Assembly: GCF_021602585.1 (NCBI RefSeq)
Contig: NZ_BQIP01000007.1
Location: 62,001 to 126,000 of the forward strand
Length of the DNA: 64,000 bases
Direction of reading: 5' to 3'
Origin: Pseudomonas faucium
Lineage (GTDB): Bacteria > Pseudomonadota > Gammaproteobacteria > Pseudomonadales > Pseudomonadaceae
A program made the translations under genes and the position numbers. Below the pieces are notes generated by a model. It was not told where the DNA came from. It did not search any database and saw only the letters and a program-made list of their open reading frames with translations. Each line of letters begins with the position of its first letter. Position 1 is the stretch's first letter. Shown piece by piece: positions 16,378 to 26,682 of this stretch.

Positions 16378-16854
16378 TCACTGAAGCTCGAAACGATACC
16401 CCTGCAGATTGCCCAGCATCCGCCGCACGATCACACCATGAACCCTTCCGACCGGCACCATGTATAAAAGGCCAAAGGTGTTGAAGCACACTACCGACGT
16501 GGTCACGCTCAAATGCTGCCTGTCCACGTCCATGTAAACCATCACCGCCAGGTGCGTATCACGCGACGTCAGGACCAGTTGCCGGTCGCTGATGTCCTCG
16601 ACCGTGAAGAAATCCAGACGCTCGCCCACTTTTGGCACGTGCTCGGGGCCGCGGGGCGTAAAGCCTTGGATGTCGGCGACGTTGAAGCGGCGGGAGATGA
16701 AGTCGCGCAGGCGGAAGGCGCCGGCTAGCCAGGCGGGGGTGTGCGAGGTCATGGCGCAGTAGGCTTGCAGGGCCGTCAGCGGGGCGTTCAGCGGCACGCT
16801 GTCGCTGTGCAGGAAGTCCAGGTCGGCTGGGGCGGCGATGAGTTGGGCGGGCAT
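16378..16854 (-). CDS. DUF2867 domain protein
   Basis: 158 residues with the DUF2867 pattern: FRLRDFISRRFNVADI, VPKVGERLDFFTVEDIS, TSRDTHLAVMVYMDV and FNTFGLLYMVPVGRVHGVIV. This resembles SRPBCC-like lipid-binding folds; no catalytic function is established to my knowledge. The ATG at 16854 has AAGGA 8 nt upstream; a TTG two codons earlier lacks support. It lies upstream of hcp on the same strand, but a 200-nt gap with its own leader structures suggests separate transcription. Confidence 0.78.
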   Translation of the reverse strand: MPAQLIAAPADLDFLHSDSVPLNAPLTALQAYCAMTSHTPAWLAGAFRLRDFISRRFNVADIQGFTPRGPEHVPKVGERLDFFTVEDISDRQLVLTSRDTHLAVMVYMDVDRQHLSVTTSVVCFNTFGLLYMVPVGRVHGVIVRRMLGNLQGYRFELQ

Positions 16855-16902
16855 GTACAAGTCCTTTTGTCATGGGGCGCCCGGGAGCTTAGCAAAGCAG
16901 GA

Positions 16903-16946
16903 GGGGCCGCGGCGCGGCCCATCGCCGGCAAGCCGGCTCCCACAAG
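16903..16946. repeat. Single REP unit
   Basis: One unit of the GCCGGCAAGCCGGCTCCCAC family with its flanking GGGGCCGC/GCGGCCC hairpin, between the chemoreceptor stop and the DUF2867 gene. Unlike the others in the window it has no inverted partner. Confidence 0.88.
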
Positions 16947-16961
16947 AGGTGTTGCTCGGTC

Positions 16962-18914
16962 TCAGGCCCGGAACTGGCCCAGGCTGGCGCGCAATTGCGC
17001 GGCCAGGTCATCGAGCACCTTGCTGCTGGCCGTGGTCTGCATCACCACCTCGGCCGAGCGCTCGGCCTGGGCATGGATGTTCTCGACACGCCCGCGCACC
17101 GCTTGCGCCCCGTTCGCCTGTTGCTCCGCGGCGCGGGTAGCCAGGCCGATGGCCGCATGCACCTGCTCCACCGCCGCCTGCACCGACTGCTGGCGGCGCT
17201 CGTTGTCGCGCAGCACCAGCAGGCCTTCGCTGGCCTTGAGGCCGGCCTGGCTGATGGTGGCCACCGCCTCCTTGGCGCCCTTCTGCAACGCAGCGATGTG
17301 CGACTGGATGTCGCCGGTGGAGCTTTGCGTCTTGCTCGCCAATGCCCGCACTTCATCAGCGACCACGGCAAACCCGCGCCCGGTCTCGCCGGCACGCGCA
17401 GCTTCGATGGCGGCGTTGAGGGCCAGCAGGTTGGTCTGCTCGGCGATGCCGTGGATCACCGTCAGCACCACTTCGATCTGCTCGCTCTGCTTGGCCAGCC
17501 GCTCGATCACCTGCGAGCCGGTTTCGACCTGCCCGGCGAGGTTTTCGATCAGCCCGGCCAATTGCGTCGAGGTGCGGCTGTTCTCATCGGTGGCCTGGCG
17601 AATGTCCACCACCTGGCGCAGCGCCGCCTGCATCGCCTGGCTCTCGGCCTGGGCTTCGTCGGCCATGCTCGAGAGGTCACGCAGGCTGGCGGCCACTTCA
17701 TCGCGCTGCAAGGCCGCAGCGGCGTCGGCACCGGCGTTGCGCTGGGCCATGGCGCCGATTTCGACGCCAGTGCGCTGGGCCACTTCACCGGCCTCGCGCA
17801 CGATCGGCTGCAGCTTGTCGACGAAGCGGTTGACTGCCGAGGCCATGTCGCCGATCTCGTCGCGGCTGTCCAGGTTCACGCGCTTGGTCAGGTCGCCTTC
17901 GCCGGCGGCCAGGTCGTTCAGCGCAGTGATCAGCAGGCGCAGCTTGCTCAGCACGCGGCGGCCCAGCACCAGGGCAACCAATAGCAGTACACCCAGGCCG
18001 ACCAGCACAAGGCCCAGGCCGATACGCCAGCGCAGCTCCGCCGCTGCATCGCGCACGGTTTGCGCGGTGTTGGCCTGCATGGCTGTGGCGCTGCCCTGCG
18101 CGGCTTCCAGCCGGTCGCGCAGGGCTTTGCCGCTGTCTGCCGCCGCCGCGCCAAGGCTGTCGCCGACCAGTTGCTCGCCACTGGCGATCAGGGCACTGAA
18201 GCGCTGGTCCAGGGCCTTGAGTTCCTCGTCCACAGCGGCGGTGGAAACCCCCATCAGGACCTTGCCGATTTCCGCGCCATTGGGGCTGATCGATGCCTCG
18301 ACGAAGTACACCGATGGGTCGCGGCGGGCAGCTTCAAGCACCTTGTCCAGCGCCCGCTCCCCCTGCCCTTTTTCGATCAGGGCCTGGTTGATCGGGTTCT
18401 GCCGGTTCAGGTAGCGCGTCAGGTGCTGGCCCTGGGCGTCGTCGTAGATCACGAACAGCACGTTGGGATTGCGCTGGGCGCGGCGGGCGAAGTCGGACAG
18501 CGTCGGCACGTCGTTGTCCCAGATCGCCCGTGGGGCGACCGAGGCCAGCAATTCGGCCATGTCGTTGGCGGAATCCTTGAGGTTCTTTTCCAGGGTCGCG
18601 CGCAGTTGCTGCTGTTCATTCTGCAGGCGCTCGGACAGGCCTGCACTGAGGCGCTGGCGGGTGCTGCTGGAAAGGCTTTCGAGCCCCGAGCGCACGTCCT
18701 GGCCCGCCTGCTCCAGCTCACTGGCGAGCTTGCGGCTGTCATTGCCCAGGCGCTCGCCAAGATCGGCCTCCAGGGCAGTGACGGTGCTTCGTGTCAGCGC
18801 AACGGCAACCAGCACCTGCACCAAAAGGGCGATACCCAAGGCAACAAACACAGGCCGCAACAGGCGGCTTCGTAACAATGAGAGGATGGCAGACACGGTG
18901 AAACCCTCGTGCAT
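16962..18914 (-). CDS. Methyl-accepting chemotaxis protein
   Basis: Membrane chemoreceptor of about 650 residues. Order: TM1 (about 20-42, [20 protein letters not shown]), a large periplasmic ligand domain (about 45-300) with coiled-coil flanks and a PAS/Cache-like middle ([19 protein letters not shown]), TM2 ([22 protein letters not shown]), HAMP, and a cytoplasmic signalling hairpin with the invariant tip [19 protein letters not shown] followed by [15 protein letters not shown]. There is no C-terminal CheR-tethering pentapeptide (ends SLGQFRA). The start is uncertain: ATG 18914 or GTG 18896, the latter with GAGGGT about 7 nt upstream. The ligand cannot be deduced. Confidence 0.93.
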   Translation of the reverse strand: MHEGFTVSAILSLLRSRLLRPVFVALGIALLVQVLVAVALTRSTVTALEADLGERLGNDSRKLASELEQAGQDVRSGLESLSSSTRQRLSAGLSERLQNEQQQLRATLEKNLKDSANDMAELLASVAPRAIWDNDVPTLSDFARRAQRNPNVLFVIYDDAQGQHLTRYLNRQNPINQALIEKGQGERALDKVLEAARRDPSVYFVEASISPNGAEIGKVLMGVSTAAVDEELKALDQRFSALIASGEQLVGDSLGAAAADSGKALRDRLEAAQGSATAMQANTAQTVRDAAAELRWRIGLGLVLVGLGVLLLVALVLGRRVLSKLRLLITALNDLAAGEGDLTKRVNLDSRDEIGDMASAVNRFVDKLQPIVREAGEVAQRTGVEIGAMAQRNAGADAAAALQRDEVAASLRDLSSMADEAQAESQAMQAALRQVVDIRQATDENSRTSTQLAGLIENLAGQVETGSQVIERLAKQSEQIEVVLTVIHGIAEQTNLLALNAAIEAARAGETGRGFAVVADEVRALASKTQSSTGDIQSHIAALQKGAKEAVATISQAGLKASEGLLVLRDNERRQQSVQAAVEQVHAAIGLATRAAEQQANGAQAVRGRVENIHAQAERSAEVVMQTTASSKVLDDLAAQLRASLGQFRA

Positions 18915-19013
18915 TCTGGCGCCATTATTTTGATGGCATCTACAGAAACTTCTTACAGCAAGGGTTGTGCCGAGGGCAGCAGGGATAAGTGCCAAGGTCC
19001 AGCAGCAGAAATG

Positions 19014-19046
19014 AAAACGCCGCGGCCCCTTTCAGGGCCACGGCGT
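19014..19046 (-). terminator. Rho-independent terminator after purA
   Basis: On the minus strand ACGCCGTGGCCC-TGAAAG-GGGCCGCGGCGT forms a near-perfect stem followed by TTTTCATTTC. It ends the long nnrD-to-purA cluster, 22 nt beyond the purA stop. Confidence 0.88.
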
Positions 19047-19067
19047 CAGATCAGCCTGGTGGGCAGA

Positions 19068-20375
<1,308 letters not shown>

Positions 20376-20416
20376 TCACGCAAACTTGGTTGCCGGCCAA
20401 CTGCCGGCGCAGAAAC

Positions 20417-21604
20417 TCATTGGGTCAGCGGCAGTACCTGCCAGCGCCCGTCTTGCTGAATCAATTGACGATCACAATCCGCCTCGAGAGCAGCACTCAA
20501 CGGCTGGCCAGGCAGGGCCTGGACCACTCGCTGGCCCTCGTTGCGCAACTGGCAGACCTGCTGCCAGAGGGCCGCGTCACCACTGTCGGGCATCCAGATG
20601 CCGCCAGTTGGCAATACGACCTCCGCTCGCCCCAGTGTGACCAGGGTCTTCAAATCCGTGGAGAAACCGGTGGCCGGGCGCGCCCGGCCGAAATCGGCCC
20701 CGATGTCGTCATAACGGCCGCCCTGGGCGATCGATTGACCTTCGCCCGGCACGAACACCGCAAACACCACGCCGGTGTGGTAGTTGTAGCCGCGCAGCTC
20801 GCCGAGGTCGAAGTACAGCGGCAGCTCGGGGTAACGCGAAGCCAGGCGATCGGCGATCGCCAGCAAATCGTCCAGCGCCGCCAGCACGCTGGCCGGGGCA
20901 CGGCCCAGGCGCACGCGGGCTTCGGCCAGCACTTCACGGCCACCGCACAGCTCGACCAGGGCGCGCAGCATGTTGCCCAGGTCCTTCGGCAGGTCGGCCG
21001 TCAGCGCCTGCACTTCATCCACCGACTTGCGCTGCAGGGCGTCGAACAACTGCTGCTCGACAGCGCCCGACAGGCCGGCGGCGCGCGCCAGGCCGCGGTA
21101 GATGCCGACATGGCCGAGGTCCATGTGCACGTCCGCGACGTCGGTCAGTTGCAGCGTGGCGAGCATCAGGCTGATGACCTCGACATCGCTGGTGGGGCTG
21201 GCGTCGCCGTACAGCTCGGCACCCAGCTGGATCGGGCTGCGCGAAGTGGACAGGGCGCGCGGCTCGGCGTGCAGCACGCTGCCGGCATAGCACAGGCGGC
21301 TCGGGCCTTCACGGCGCAGGGTGTGGGCGTCGATACGCGCCACCTGCGGGGTGAAGTCGGCGCGGAAGCCCATCAGGCGGCCGGACTGTGGGTCGACCAC
21401 CTTGAAGGTGCGCTGGTCCAGGTCCTGGCCGGCGCCGGTGAGCAGCGACTCCAGGTACTCGATATGCGGGGTGACGACCAGTTCGTAGCCCCAACTCTGG
21501 AACAGGTCCAACACCTGGCGGCGCGCGATCTCGATGCGCGCAGCCTCAGGTGGCAGTACTTCCTCGATGCCATCTGGCAGCAGCCAGCGGTCTACCGTTG
21601 CCAT
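20417..21604 (-). CDS. hisZ: ATP phosphoribosyltransferase regulatory subunit HisZ
   Basis: HisRS-like protein without tRNA-charging activity that assembles with short-form HisG to give active, feedback-regulated ATP phosphoribosyltransferase (histidine biosynthesis step 1). It is 395 residues. Catalytic-core-like motifs: [44 protein letters not shown] and [20 protein letters not shown] 21604 has GAGGGG 9 nt upstream. The hisG gene is not in the window, as usual in this genus. Confidence 0.97.
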   Translation of the reverse strand: MATVDRWLLPDGIEEVLPPEAARIEIARRQVLDLFQSWGYELVVTPHIEYLESLLTGAGQDLDQRTFKVVDPQSGRLMGFRADFTPQVARIDAHTLRREGPSRLCYAGSVLHAEPRALSTSRSPIQLGAELYGDASPTSDVEVISLMLATLQLTDVADVHMDLGHVGIYRGLARAAGLSGAVEQQLFDALQRKSVDEVQALTADLPKDLGNMLRALVELCGGREVLAEARVRLGRAPASVLAALDDLLAIADRLASRYPELPLYFDLGELRGYNYHTGVVFAVFVPGEGQSIAQGGRYDDIGADFGRARPATGFSTDLKTLVTLGRAEVVLPTGGIWMPDSGDAALWQQVCQLRNEGQRVVQALPGQPLSAALEADCDRQLIQQDGRWQVLPLTQ

Positions 21605-21785
21605 TACGCCATTTCCCCTCTGGTCCGGGCGGCTTGCCTGCAGGCGAGCCGTCAGTAAAGCAGGCATTGGCGCACAGCAGCAGGCAGCACTGATCCCAGC
21701 GCCACCACCGTACCCAATACCCTCGAATTGCCTTGCGACCTGACCAAACCGTCAACTGGCCGTTTGCCAATCAACCTTGCAGACG

Positions 21786-21811
21786 CAAAAAAGCCGGGAA
21801 ATTTCCCGGCT
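21786..21811 (-). terminator. Rho-independent terminator downstream of hflC
   Basis: AGCCGGGAAA/TTTCCCGGCT, a perfect 20-base palindrome, followed on the minus strand by a run of T. It separates hflKC from hisZ-purA, implying a promoter for hisZ between 21605 and 21785. Confidence 0.9.
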
Positions 21812-21844
21812 GCCGCATCATACACCCCTTTTCATTCAGGATGC

Positions 21845-21877
21845 ACCCCGCCTGGTGTTTTAGCTGCCAGGCGGGGT
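21845..21877 (-). other. GC-rich hairpin 17 nt after the hflC stop
   Basis: ACCCCGCCTGG, 11-base loop, CCAGGCGGGGT. The 11-bp stem has no T-tract. It sits ahead of the true terminator at 21786 and may protect the hflC mRNA end. Confidence 0.6.
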
Positions 21878-21894
21878 ATGCGCCCCTCAATGCA

Positions 21895-22764
21895 TCAGGG
21901 TTTGCTCTTGTCGAGGAAGCGGAAGAACTCGTTCTTCGGATCCAGGACCAGCACGTCGCTCTTGCTGGAGAAGCTTTCGCGGTATGCCTGCAGGCTACGG
22001 TAGAACGCATAGAAATCGGCGTCCTGGGTGTAGGCCTTGGCATAGATGGCGGCCGACTGGGCGTCGCCATCACCACGGGTCTCTTCAGCTTCGCGATAGG
22101 CTTCGGCCAGCAGTACACGGCGCTGACGGTCGGCATCGGCACGGATACCTTCAGCCAGCTCGTTACCCTTGGCACGGTGCTCGCGAGCCTCACGCTCACG
22201 CTCGGTGCTCATGCGGTCGAACACGCTGCGGTTGACTTCCTTCGGCAGGTCGATGGCCTTGACGCGCACGTCGACCACCTCGATACCCAGCTCCTTGTTG
22301 GCCATGCGGTTCAGCGAGGCGGTGATGTCAGCCATCAGCGCGTCACGCTCACCGGATACCACTTCGTGCAGGGTGCGTTTACCGAACTGGTCACGCAGGC
22401 CGCTTTCCAGACGACGCGACAGACGCTCGTCGGCGATCTGCTTCATGCCGGACGTGGCGGTGTAGAAACGCTCGGCATCCTTGACGCGCCACTTGGCGTA
22501 GGCGTCGACCATCACCGCTTTCTTCTCCAGGGTCAGGAACCGCTGGGTCGGGGCGTCGAGGGTCATCAGACGGGCGTCGAACTTGCGCACCTGGTTCACA
22601 TACGGAACCTTCACGTGCAGGCCCGGCTGGACATCCGCCTGGACCACACGGCCGAACTGCAGCAGTACCGCGCGTTCGGTCTGCGACACGATGTAGAAGC
22701 TGTTCCAGGCCACCACGGCCAGAACCACAGCGGCGATCAGGGCGATCAGCGATTTATTGCTCAT
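21895..22764 (-). CDS. hflC: HflC, SPFH-domain protease modulator
   Basis: Partner of HflK in a large inner-membrane complex that encloses and modulates the FtsH protease. It is 289 residues: an N-terminal membrane anchor (about 5-22, ALIAAVVLAVVAWNSFYIV), a band-7/SPFH domain beginning QTERAVLLQFGRVVQADVQPG, and a helical C-terminal region with REREAREHRAKGNELAEGI. The ATG overlaps the hflK TGA by one base, so the pair is translationally coupled. Confidence 0.97.
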   Translation of the reverse strand: MSNKSLIALIAAVVLAVVAWNSFYIVSQTERAVLLQFGRVVQADVQPGLHVKVPYVNQVRKFDARLMTLDAPTQRFLTLEKKAVMVDAYAKWRVKDAERFYTATSGMKQIADERLSRRLESGLRDQFGKRTLHEVVSGERDALMADITASLNRMANKELGIEVVDVRVKAIDLPKEVNRSVFDRMSTEREREAREHRAKGNELAEGIRADADRQRRVLLAEAYREAEETRGDGDAQSAAIYAKAYTQDADFYAFYRSLQAYRESFSSKSDVLVLDPKNEFFRFLDKSKP

Positions 22765-23945
22765 CAGCGGCTCTCCCTAGTACGCAGCTGTTGCTGTTGC
22801 TGTTGCAGGTCCTGCGCTGCACGCGCTGCCGCGTCGTTGGCCGACGGGGTTGCGCTGGTAACCGGCGCGGACGTGTTGCGGCTGCCTTCGACCATCTTGT
22901 CCAGTGGCAGGTAGAGCAGGTTGTTCTGCCCGTCCTTGGTGGCCACCATGACCTTGCTGGTATTGCTGTAGACCTCTTGCATGGTCTCCAGGTACAGGCG
23001 CTGGCGGGTCACGTCAGGTGCCTTGCGGTACTCGGCGACCAGCTTGGTGAAGCGGTCCGCCTCACCCTTGGCGCGGGCGATGACTTCGTCGCGGTAACCG
23101 TTGGCGTCCTCGATGATGCGCTGGGCCTGACCACGGGCTTCCGGCACCACGCCGTTGGCGTAGGACTCGGCCTGGTTGCGGGCACGCTGCTCGTCTTCAC
23201 GGGCACGGATCACGTCGTCGAAGGCTTCCTGCACTTCACGCGGGGCTGCCGCGCTCTGTACGTTGACCTGGGTAACGGTGATACCGGTACGGTAGTTGTC
23301 GAGGAAGCGCTGCAGGCGTTCGCGGATATCCACGGCCATCTGCTCACGGCCTTCGGTCAGCACCTGGTCCATCGAAGTGGAACCCACCACGTGGCGCAGG
23401 GCGCTGTCGGTGGCATGCTGCAAGCTCACCTCGGGCTGGTCGACGTTGAGCACGAAGTCCTGCAGGTTGCTGATCTTGTACTGGACGGTCAGCGGCACTT
23501 CGACGATGTTCTCGTCTTCGGTGAGCATCTGGCCCTGCTTGGTGTAGGCACGCTCGCGCGTGACGTTTTCCATGTACTTGCGATCGATTGGCGGGAAGTA
23601 GATGTTCAGGCCGGGACCGACCGTCTCATAGTACTTGCCGAAGCGCAGCACGACGGCCTGCTCCTGCTCGTCGACCACGTACACGGCGCTGTACAGCCAG
23701 ATCGCAGCCAGTACCGCCAGGCCGATGCCCAGCAGGCCGTAGCCGCCGCCCTTGCCGACATTGCGGTCACCGCCGCCACGTTTCTTGCCACCGCCGAACA
23801 TGCCATTCAGGCTGTCCTGCAGTTTGCGGAAGGCCTCGTCCAGATCCGGCGGGCCTTTTTTATCGCCACCACCGCCGCCGCCACCACGGCGACCGCCCCA
23901 GGGATCCTGATTGTTCGAGTTGCCACCCGGCTCGTTCCAAGCCAT
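22764..23945 (-). CDS. hflK: HflK, SPFH-domain protease modulator
   Basis: 393-residue partner of HflC. It opens with the Gly/Asn-rich cytoplasmic HflK signature (MAWNEPGGNSNNQDPWGGR), then DEAFRKLQDSLNGMFGGGKK, a single membrane segment (about 82-102), and an SPFH domain (EQEQAVVLRFGKYYETVGPG). The Gln-rich C-terminus (QDLQQQQQQLRTRE) is variable in the family. ATG 23945 with GGAGAG 6 nt upstream is chosen; the open frame 32 codons upstream lacks similarity. Confidence 0.97.
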   Translation of the reverse strand: MAWNEPGGNSNNQDPWGGRRGGGGGGGDKKGPPDLDEAFRKLQDSLNGMFGGGKKRGGGDRNVGKGGGYGLLGIGLAVLAAIWLYSAVYVVDEQEQAVVLRFGKYYETVGPGLNIYFPPIDRKYMENVTRERAYTKQGQMLTEDENIVEVPLTVQYKISNLQDFVLNVDQPEVSLQHATDSALRHVVGSTSMDQVLTEGREQMAVDIRERLQRFLDNYRTGITVTQVNVQSAAAPREVQEAFDDVIRAREDEQRARNQAESYANGVVPEARGQAQRIIEDANGYRDEVIARAKGEADRFTKLVAEYRKAPDVTRQRLYLETMQEVYSNTSKVMVATKDGQNNLLYLPLDKMVEGSRNTSAPVTSATPSANDAAARAAQDLQQQQQQLRTRESR

Positions 23946-24041
23946 AGCGCTCTCCATCTGATAAAGCAAAGACGCGCCCACGGCGCGCCGTCCAATGCTA
24001 CAGAATGCCTGCCACTGCCGCCCGGCGACCTCGCCGGGCAT

Positions 24042-25343
24042 TTATTGCAAAGTGTGTTGCTCGACAAACACTTGCGGCTCCATGCCTTCACGGCTGACCA
24101 GGCGATTCAACTCGACCATGGGCAGTCGCACACTCAGCAGGCTGCGCCCTTCTTCGTCATGCTCCTCACTCTGCACGGCACCCAGGGCAAAGAATTGCGC
24201 GCGCAAGCGGGCAAAACGCTGCTCCAGACACAGGGTACCGACAAACAGATCATCCCCCAGCAACTCGGCAATCGCCTGACCCACCAGCTCCAGGCCACGT
24301 CCATCTCGTGCCGAGACCCAGACCCGCTCCGGCTTGCCGTCGGCGTTGCGCTGGATCTGCGGCTCGACATCTTCGAGCAGGTCGAGTTTGTTATAGACCT
24401 CGAGGATCGGCAAGCCTTCGGCACCGATCTCGCCCAATACCGCCAGCACCTGCTCGATCTGCTCCATGCGCTCTGGCTCATGGGCGTCGATCACGTGCAG
24501 CAGCAGGTCGGAGTTGCTCGACTCTTCGAGCGTAGCCCGAAAAGCCTCGACCAGCTTGTGCGGCAGGTGGCGAATGAAGCCCACGGTGTCGGCCAGCACG
24601 ATCGGCCCGAGGTCGTTGAGCTCGAGACGGCGCAACGTCGGGTCGAGGGTGGCGAACAACTGGTCGGCGGCGTACACCTCGGACTGGGTCAAGGCGTTGA
24701 ACAGCGTCGACTTGCCGGCGTTGGTGTAGCCCACCAGCGAAACCGACGGGATATCCGCACGGCGGCGGCCACGGCGAGCCTGCTCACGCTGGCTGCGGAC
24801 CTTCTCCAGGCGCCCCTTGATCTGCCGCAGGCGTACCCGCAGCAAACGACGGTCGGTTTCAAGCTGGGTTTCACCCGGGCCGCGCAGGCCGATACCACCC
24901 TTCTGACGCTCAAGGTGGGTCCAGCCGCGCACCAGCCGCGTGCTCATGTGCTCAAGCTGGGCCAGTTCGACCTGCAGCTTGCCTTCATGGGTACGCGCCC
25001 GTTGGGCGAAGATATCGAGGATCAGCCCGGTGCGGTCGAGCACGCGACACTCGAAGACACGTTCGAGGTTGCGCTCCTGACTGGGCGTGAGGGTGTGATT
25101 GAAAATCACCAGGTCTACCTGTTCGGCTTTGACCAGGTCGCGAAATTCCTCGACCTTGCCGCTGCCAATCAGGTATTTGGCGGTCGGCTGATGCCGGGCC
25201 ACCGTGACCAGCGAAACGATGTCGGCGCCGGCCGACAATGCCAGTTCCTGAAACTCCTGCGGATCTTCGCGCGCCTCAGGGTTCTGACCTTCCAAGTGAA
25301 CGAGCAGCGCTCGCTCACCACCACCGTGGCGCTCAAAGAACAA
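24042..25343 (-). CDS. hflX: GTPase HflX (ribosome-associated)
   Basis: Obg-class GTPase that binds the 50S subunit and splits stalled or stress-damaged ribosomes. It is 433 residues. The HflX N-terminal domain has the glycine-rich linker GGIGLRGPGETQLE followed by a coiled coil. The G domain has G1 GYTNAGKST (about 203-211), G3 DTVGF and G4 NKLD. The start is a TTG at 25343, supported by GGAG 8 nt upstream and by family similarity from MFFERHGGGERALLVHL; there is no in-frame ATG nearby. It lies 12 nt after hfq. Confidence 0.96.
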   Translation of the reverse strand: MFFERHGGGERALLVHLEGQNPEAREDPQEFQELALSAGADIVSLVTVARHQPTAKYLIGSGKVEEFRDLVKAEQVDLVIFNHTLTPSQERNLERVFECRVLDRTGLILDIFAQRARTHEGKLQVELAQLEHMSTRLVRGWTHLERQKGGIGLRGPGETQLETDRRLLRVRLRQIKGRLEKVRSQREQARRGRRRADIPSVSLVGYTNAGKSTLFNALTQSEVYAADQLFATLDPTLRRLELNDLGPIVLADTVGFIRHLPHKLVEAFRATLEESSNSDLLLHVIDAHEPERMEQIEQVLAVLGEIGAEGLPILEVYNKLDLLEDVEPQIQRNADGKPERVWVSARDGRGLELVGQAIAELLGDDLFVGTLCLEQRFARLRAQFFALGAVQSEEHDEEGRSLLSVRLPMVELNRLVSREGMEPQVFVEQHTLQ

Positions 25344-25355
25344 TGCAGGCTCCTA

Positions 25356-25616
25356 TCAGGCGTTGCCTGGCTCGCTTTCACCGTGTTCGGAATCGGACGG
25401 GCTAGGCAGGCGAATCGCACGCACAGGAACTACGGTCGAAATGGCGTGCTTGTAAACCATCTGGCTGACAGTGTTCTTCAGCAGAACGACGAACTGGTCG
25501 AACGACTCGATCTGGCCTTGCAGTTTGATGCCGTTGACCAGATAGATAGAAACCGCAACCTTTTCTTTTCTCAAGGTATTCAAGTAAGGGTCTTGTAGCG
25601 AATGCCCTTTTGACAT
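25356..25616 (-). CDS. hfq: RNA chaperone Hfq
   Basis: Hexameric Sm-like protein that pairs small RNAs with mRNAs and, in pseudomonads, acts with Crc in catabolite repression. It is 86 residues. Sm1 motif [20 protein letters not shown] and Sm2 motif [10 protein letters not shown] are intact, including the HAISTVVP signature, preceded by [17 protein letters not shown]. The tail is short, as in Pseudomonas. ATG 25616 has AGGAG 9 nt upstream; the frame upstream is not conserved. It is the middle of miaA-hfq-hflX. Confidence 0.99.
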   Translation of the reverse strand: MSKGHSLQDPYLNTLRKEKVAVSIYLVNGIKLQGQIESFDQFVVLLKNTVSQMVYKHAISTVVPVRAIRLPSPSDSEHGESEPGNA

Positions 25617-25709
25617 ATGCCGCACTCCTGTAAGGATCAATAATAGAAAGTCAAAGAAATCGATAAGTTGGCCGTCCCTTCGCAAGAATAGACGGCAATC
25701 AGCAGGGAC

Positions 25710-26681
25710 TCATCTCAATATGGAGACGGCCCCAAGGTATTTCAAGGTGCGGGACAGATTGTCGCAGGCCAGGCTGTCGAGCCAGTGTACGTCGGGCCAG
25801 CTACGCAACCAGGTGAACTGCCGCTTGGCCAGCTGCCGGGTAGCAATGATACCGCGTTCTCGCATCTCATTCTCAGTCAGCTTGCCGTCGAGGTAGTCCC
25901 AGACCTGCCGATACCCCACTGCCCGTATAGACGGCAGCGCCGCGTGCAAGTCACTTCTGGCTCGCAGCGATCGGACCTCGTCGATGAAGCCCTGTTCCAG
26001 CATCTGCGAAAATCGTAGCGCAATTCGCTGATGCAAAATGTGACGATCTGTAGGAGCAATCGCCAAACTCGCGACAGTATAGGGCAAATGCGAGTCAGCG
26101 CCTGCGTCTGCGCCGCGACTTTCCGCGAATTGACGTTGCCGATGGGCCGTCATGCTCTCGCCGCTCACCCGGTACACTTCCAGCGCCCGAATCAGGCGTT
26201 GCGGGTCGTTGGGGTGAATGCGCGTGGCCGATTGCGGGTCCACTTCGGCCAGCTGCCGGTGCAGTTCGGCCAGGCCCAGCGCCTGCGCCTGGGCCTCCAG
26301 CTCGGCGCGCACCGCGGCATCGGCCGCAGGCATGTCCGCCAGGCCGTCGACCAGGGCCTTGTAATAGAGCATGGTGCCGCCCACCAGCAGCGGGATCTTG
26401 CCGCGTGCGGTGATTTCGGCCATTGCCTCGAGGGCATCAGCGCGAAACTGTGCGGCCGAATAGCTTTCGGCCGGGTCGCGAATGTCGATCAGGCGGTGCG
26501 GATGGGCGGCCAGGATCTCCTTGGAGGGCTTGGCCGAACCGATGTCCATGCCGCGATAGACCAGCGCCGAGTCGACGCTGATCAGCTCGCAGGGCAGCAC
26601 CTTGGTCAGTTCGATGGCCAGGTCGGTCTTGCCGGCCGCCGTTGGGCCCATGAGGAATATTGCTGGGGGCTTGCCGCTCAT
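25710..26681 (-). CDS. miaA: tRNA dimethylallyltransferase MiaA
   Basis: Adds a dimethylallyl group to A37 of tRNAs reading UNN codons, using DMAPP. It is 323 residues. P-loop [15 protein letters not shown] at 11-25, [17 protein letters not shown] and the [15 protein letters not shown] region are typical; [14 protein letters not shown] and the C-terminal [16 protein letters not shown] complete the fold. It starts one base after the mutL stop and lies upstream of hfq, the classic enterobacterial/pseudomonad order. Confidence 0.98.
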   Translation of the reverse strand: MSGKPPAIFLMGPTAAGKTDLAIELTKVLPCELISVDSALVYRGMDIGSAKPSKEILAAHPHRLIDIRDPAESYSAAQFRADALEAMAEITARGKIPLLVGGTMLYYKALVDGLADMPAADAAVRAELEAQAQALGLAELHRQLAEVDPQSATRIHPNDPQRLIRALEVYRVSGESMTAHRQRQFAESRGADAGADSHLPYTVASLAIAPTDRHILHQRIALRFSQMLEQGFIDEVRSLRARSDLHAALPSIRAVGYRQVWDYLDGKLTENEMRERGIIATRQLAKRQFTWLRSWPDVHWLDSLACDNLSRTLKYLGAVSILR

Positions 26682-26682
26682 T

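Noticed and set aside
16962-18914. Frameshift or truncation in the chemoreceptor because the usual C-terminal pentapeptide is missing
   Set aside because: Many chemoreceptors lack it, and the reading frame and signalling domain are complete.
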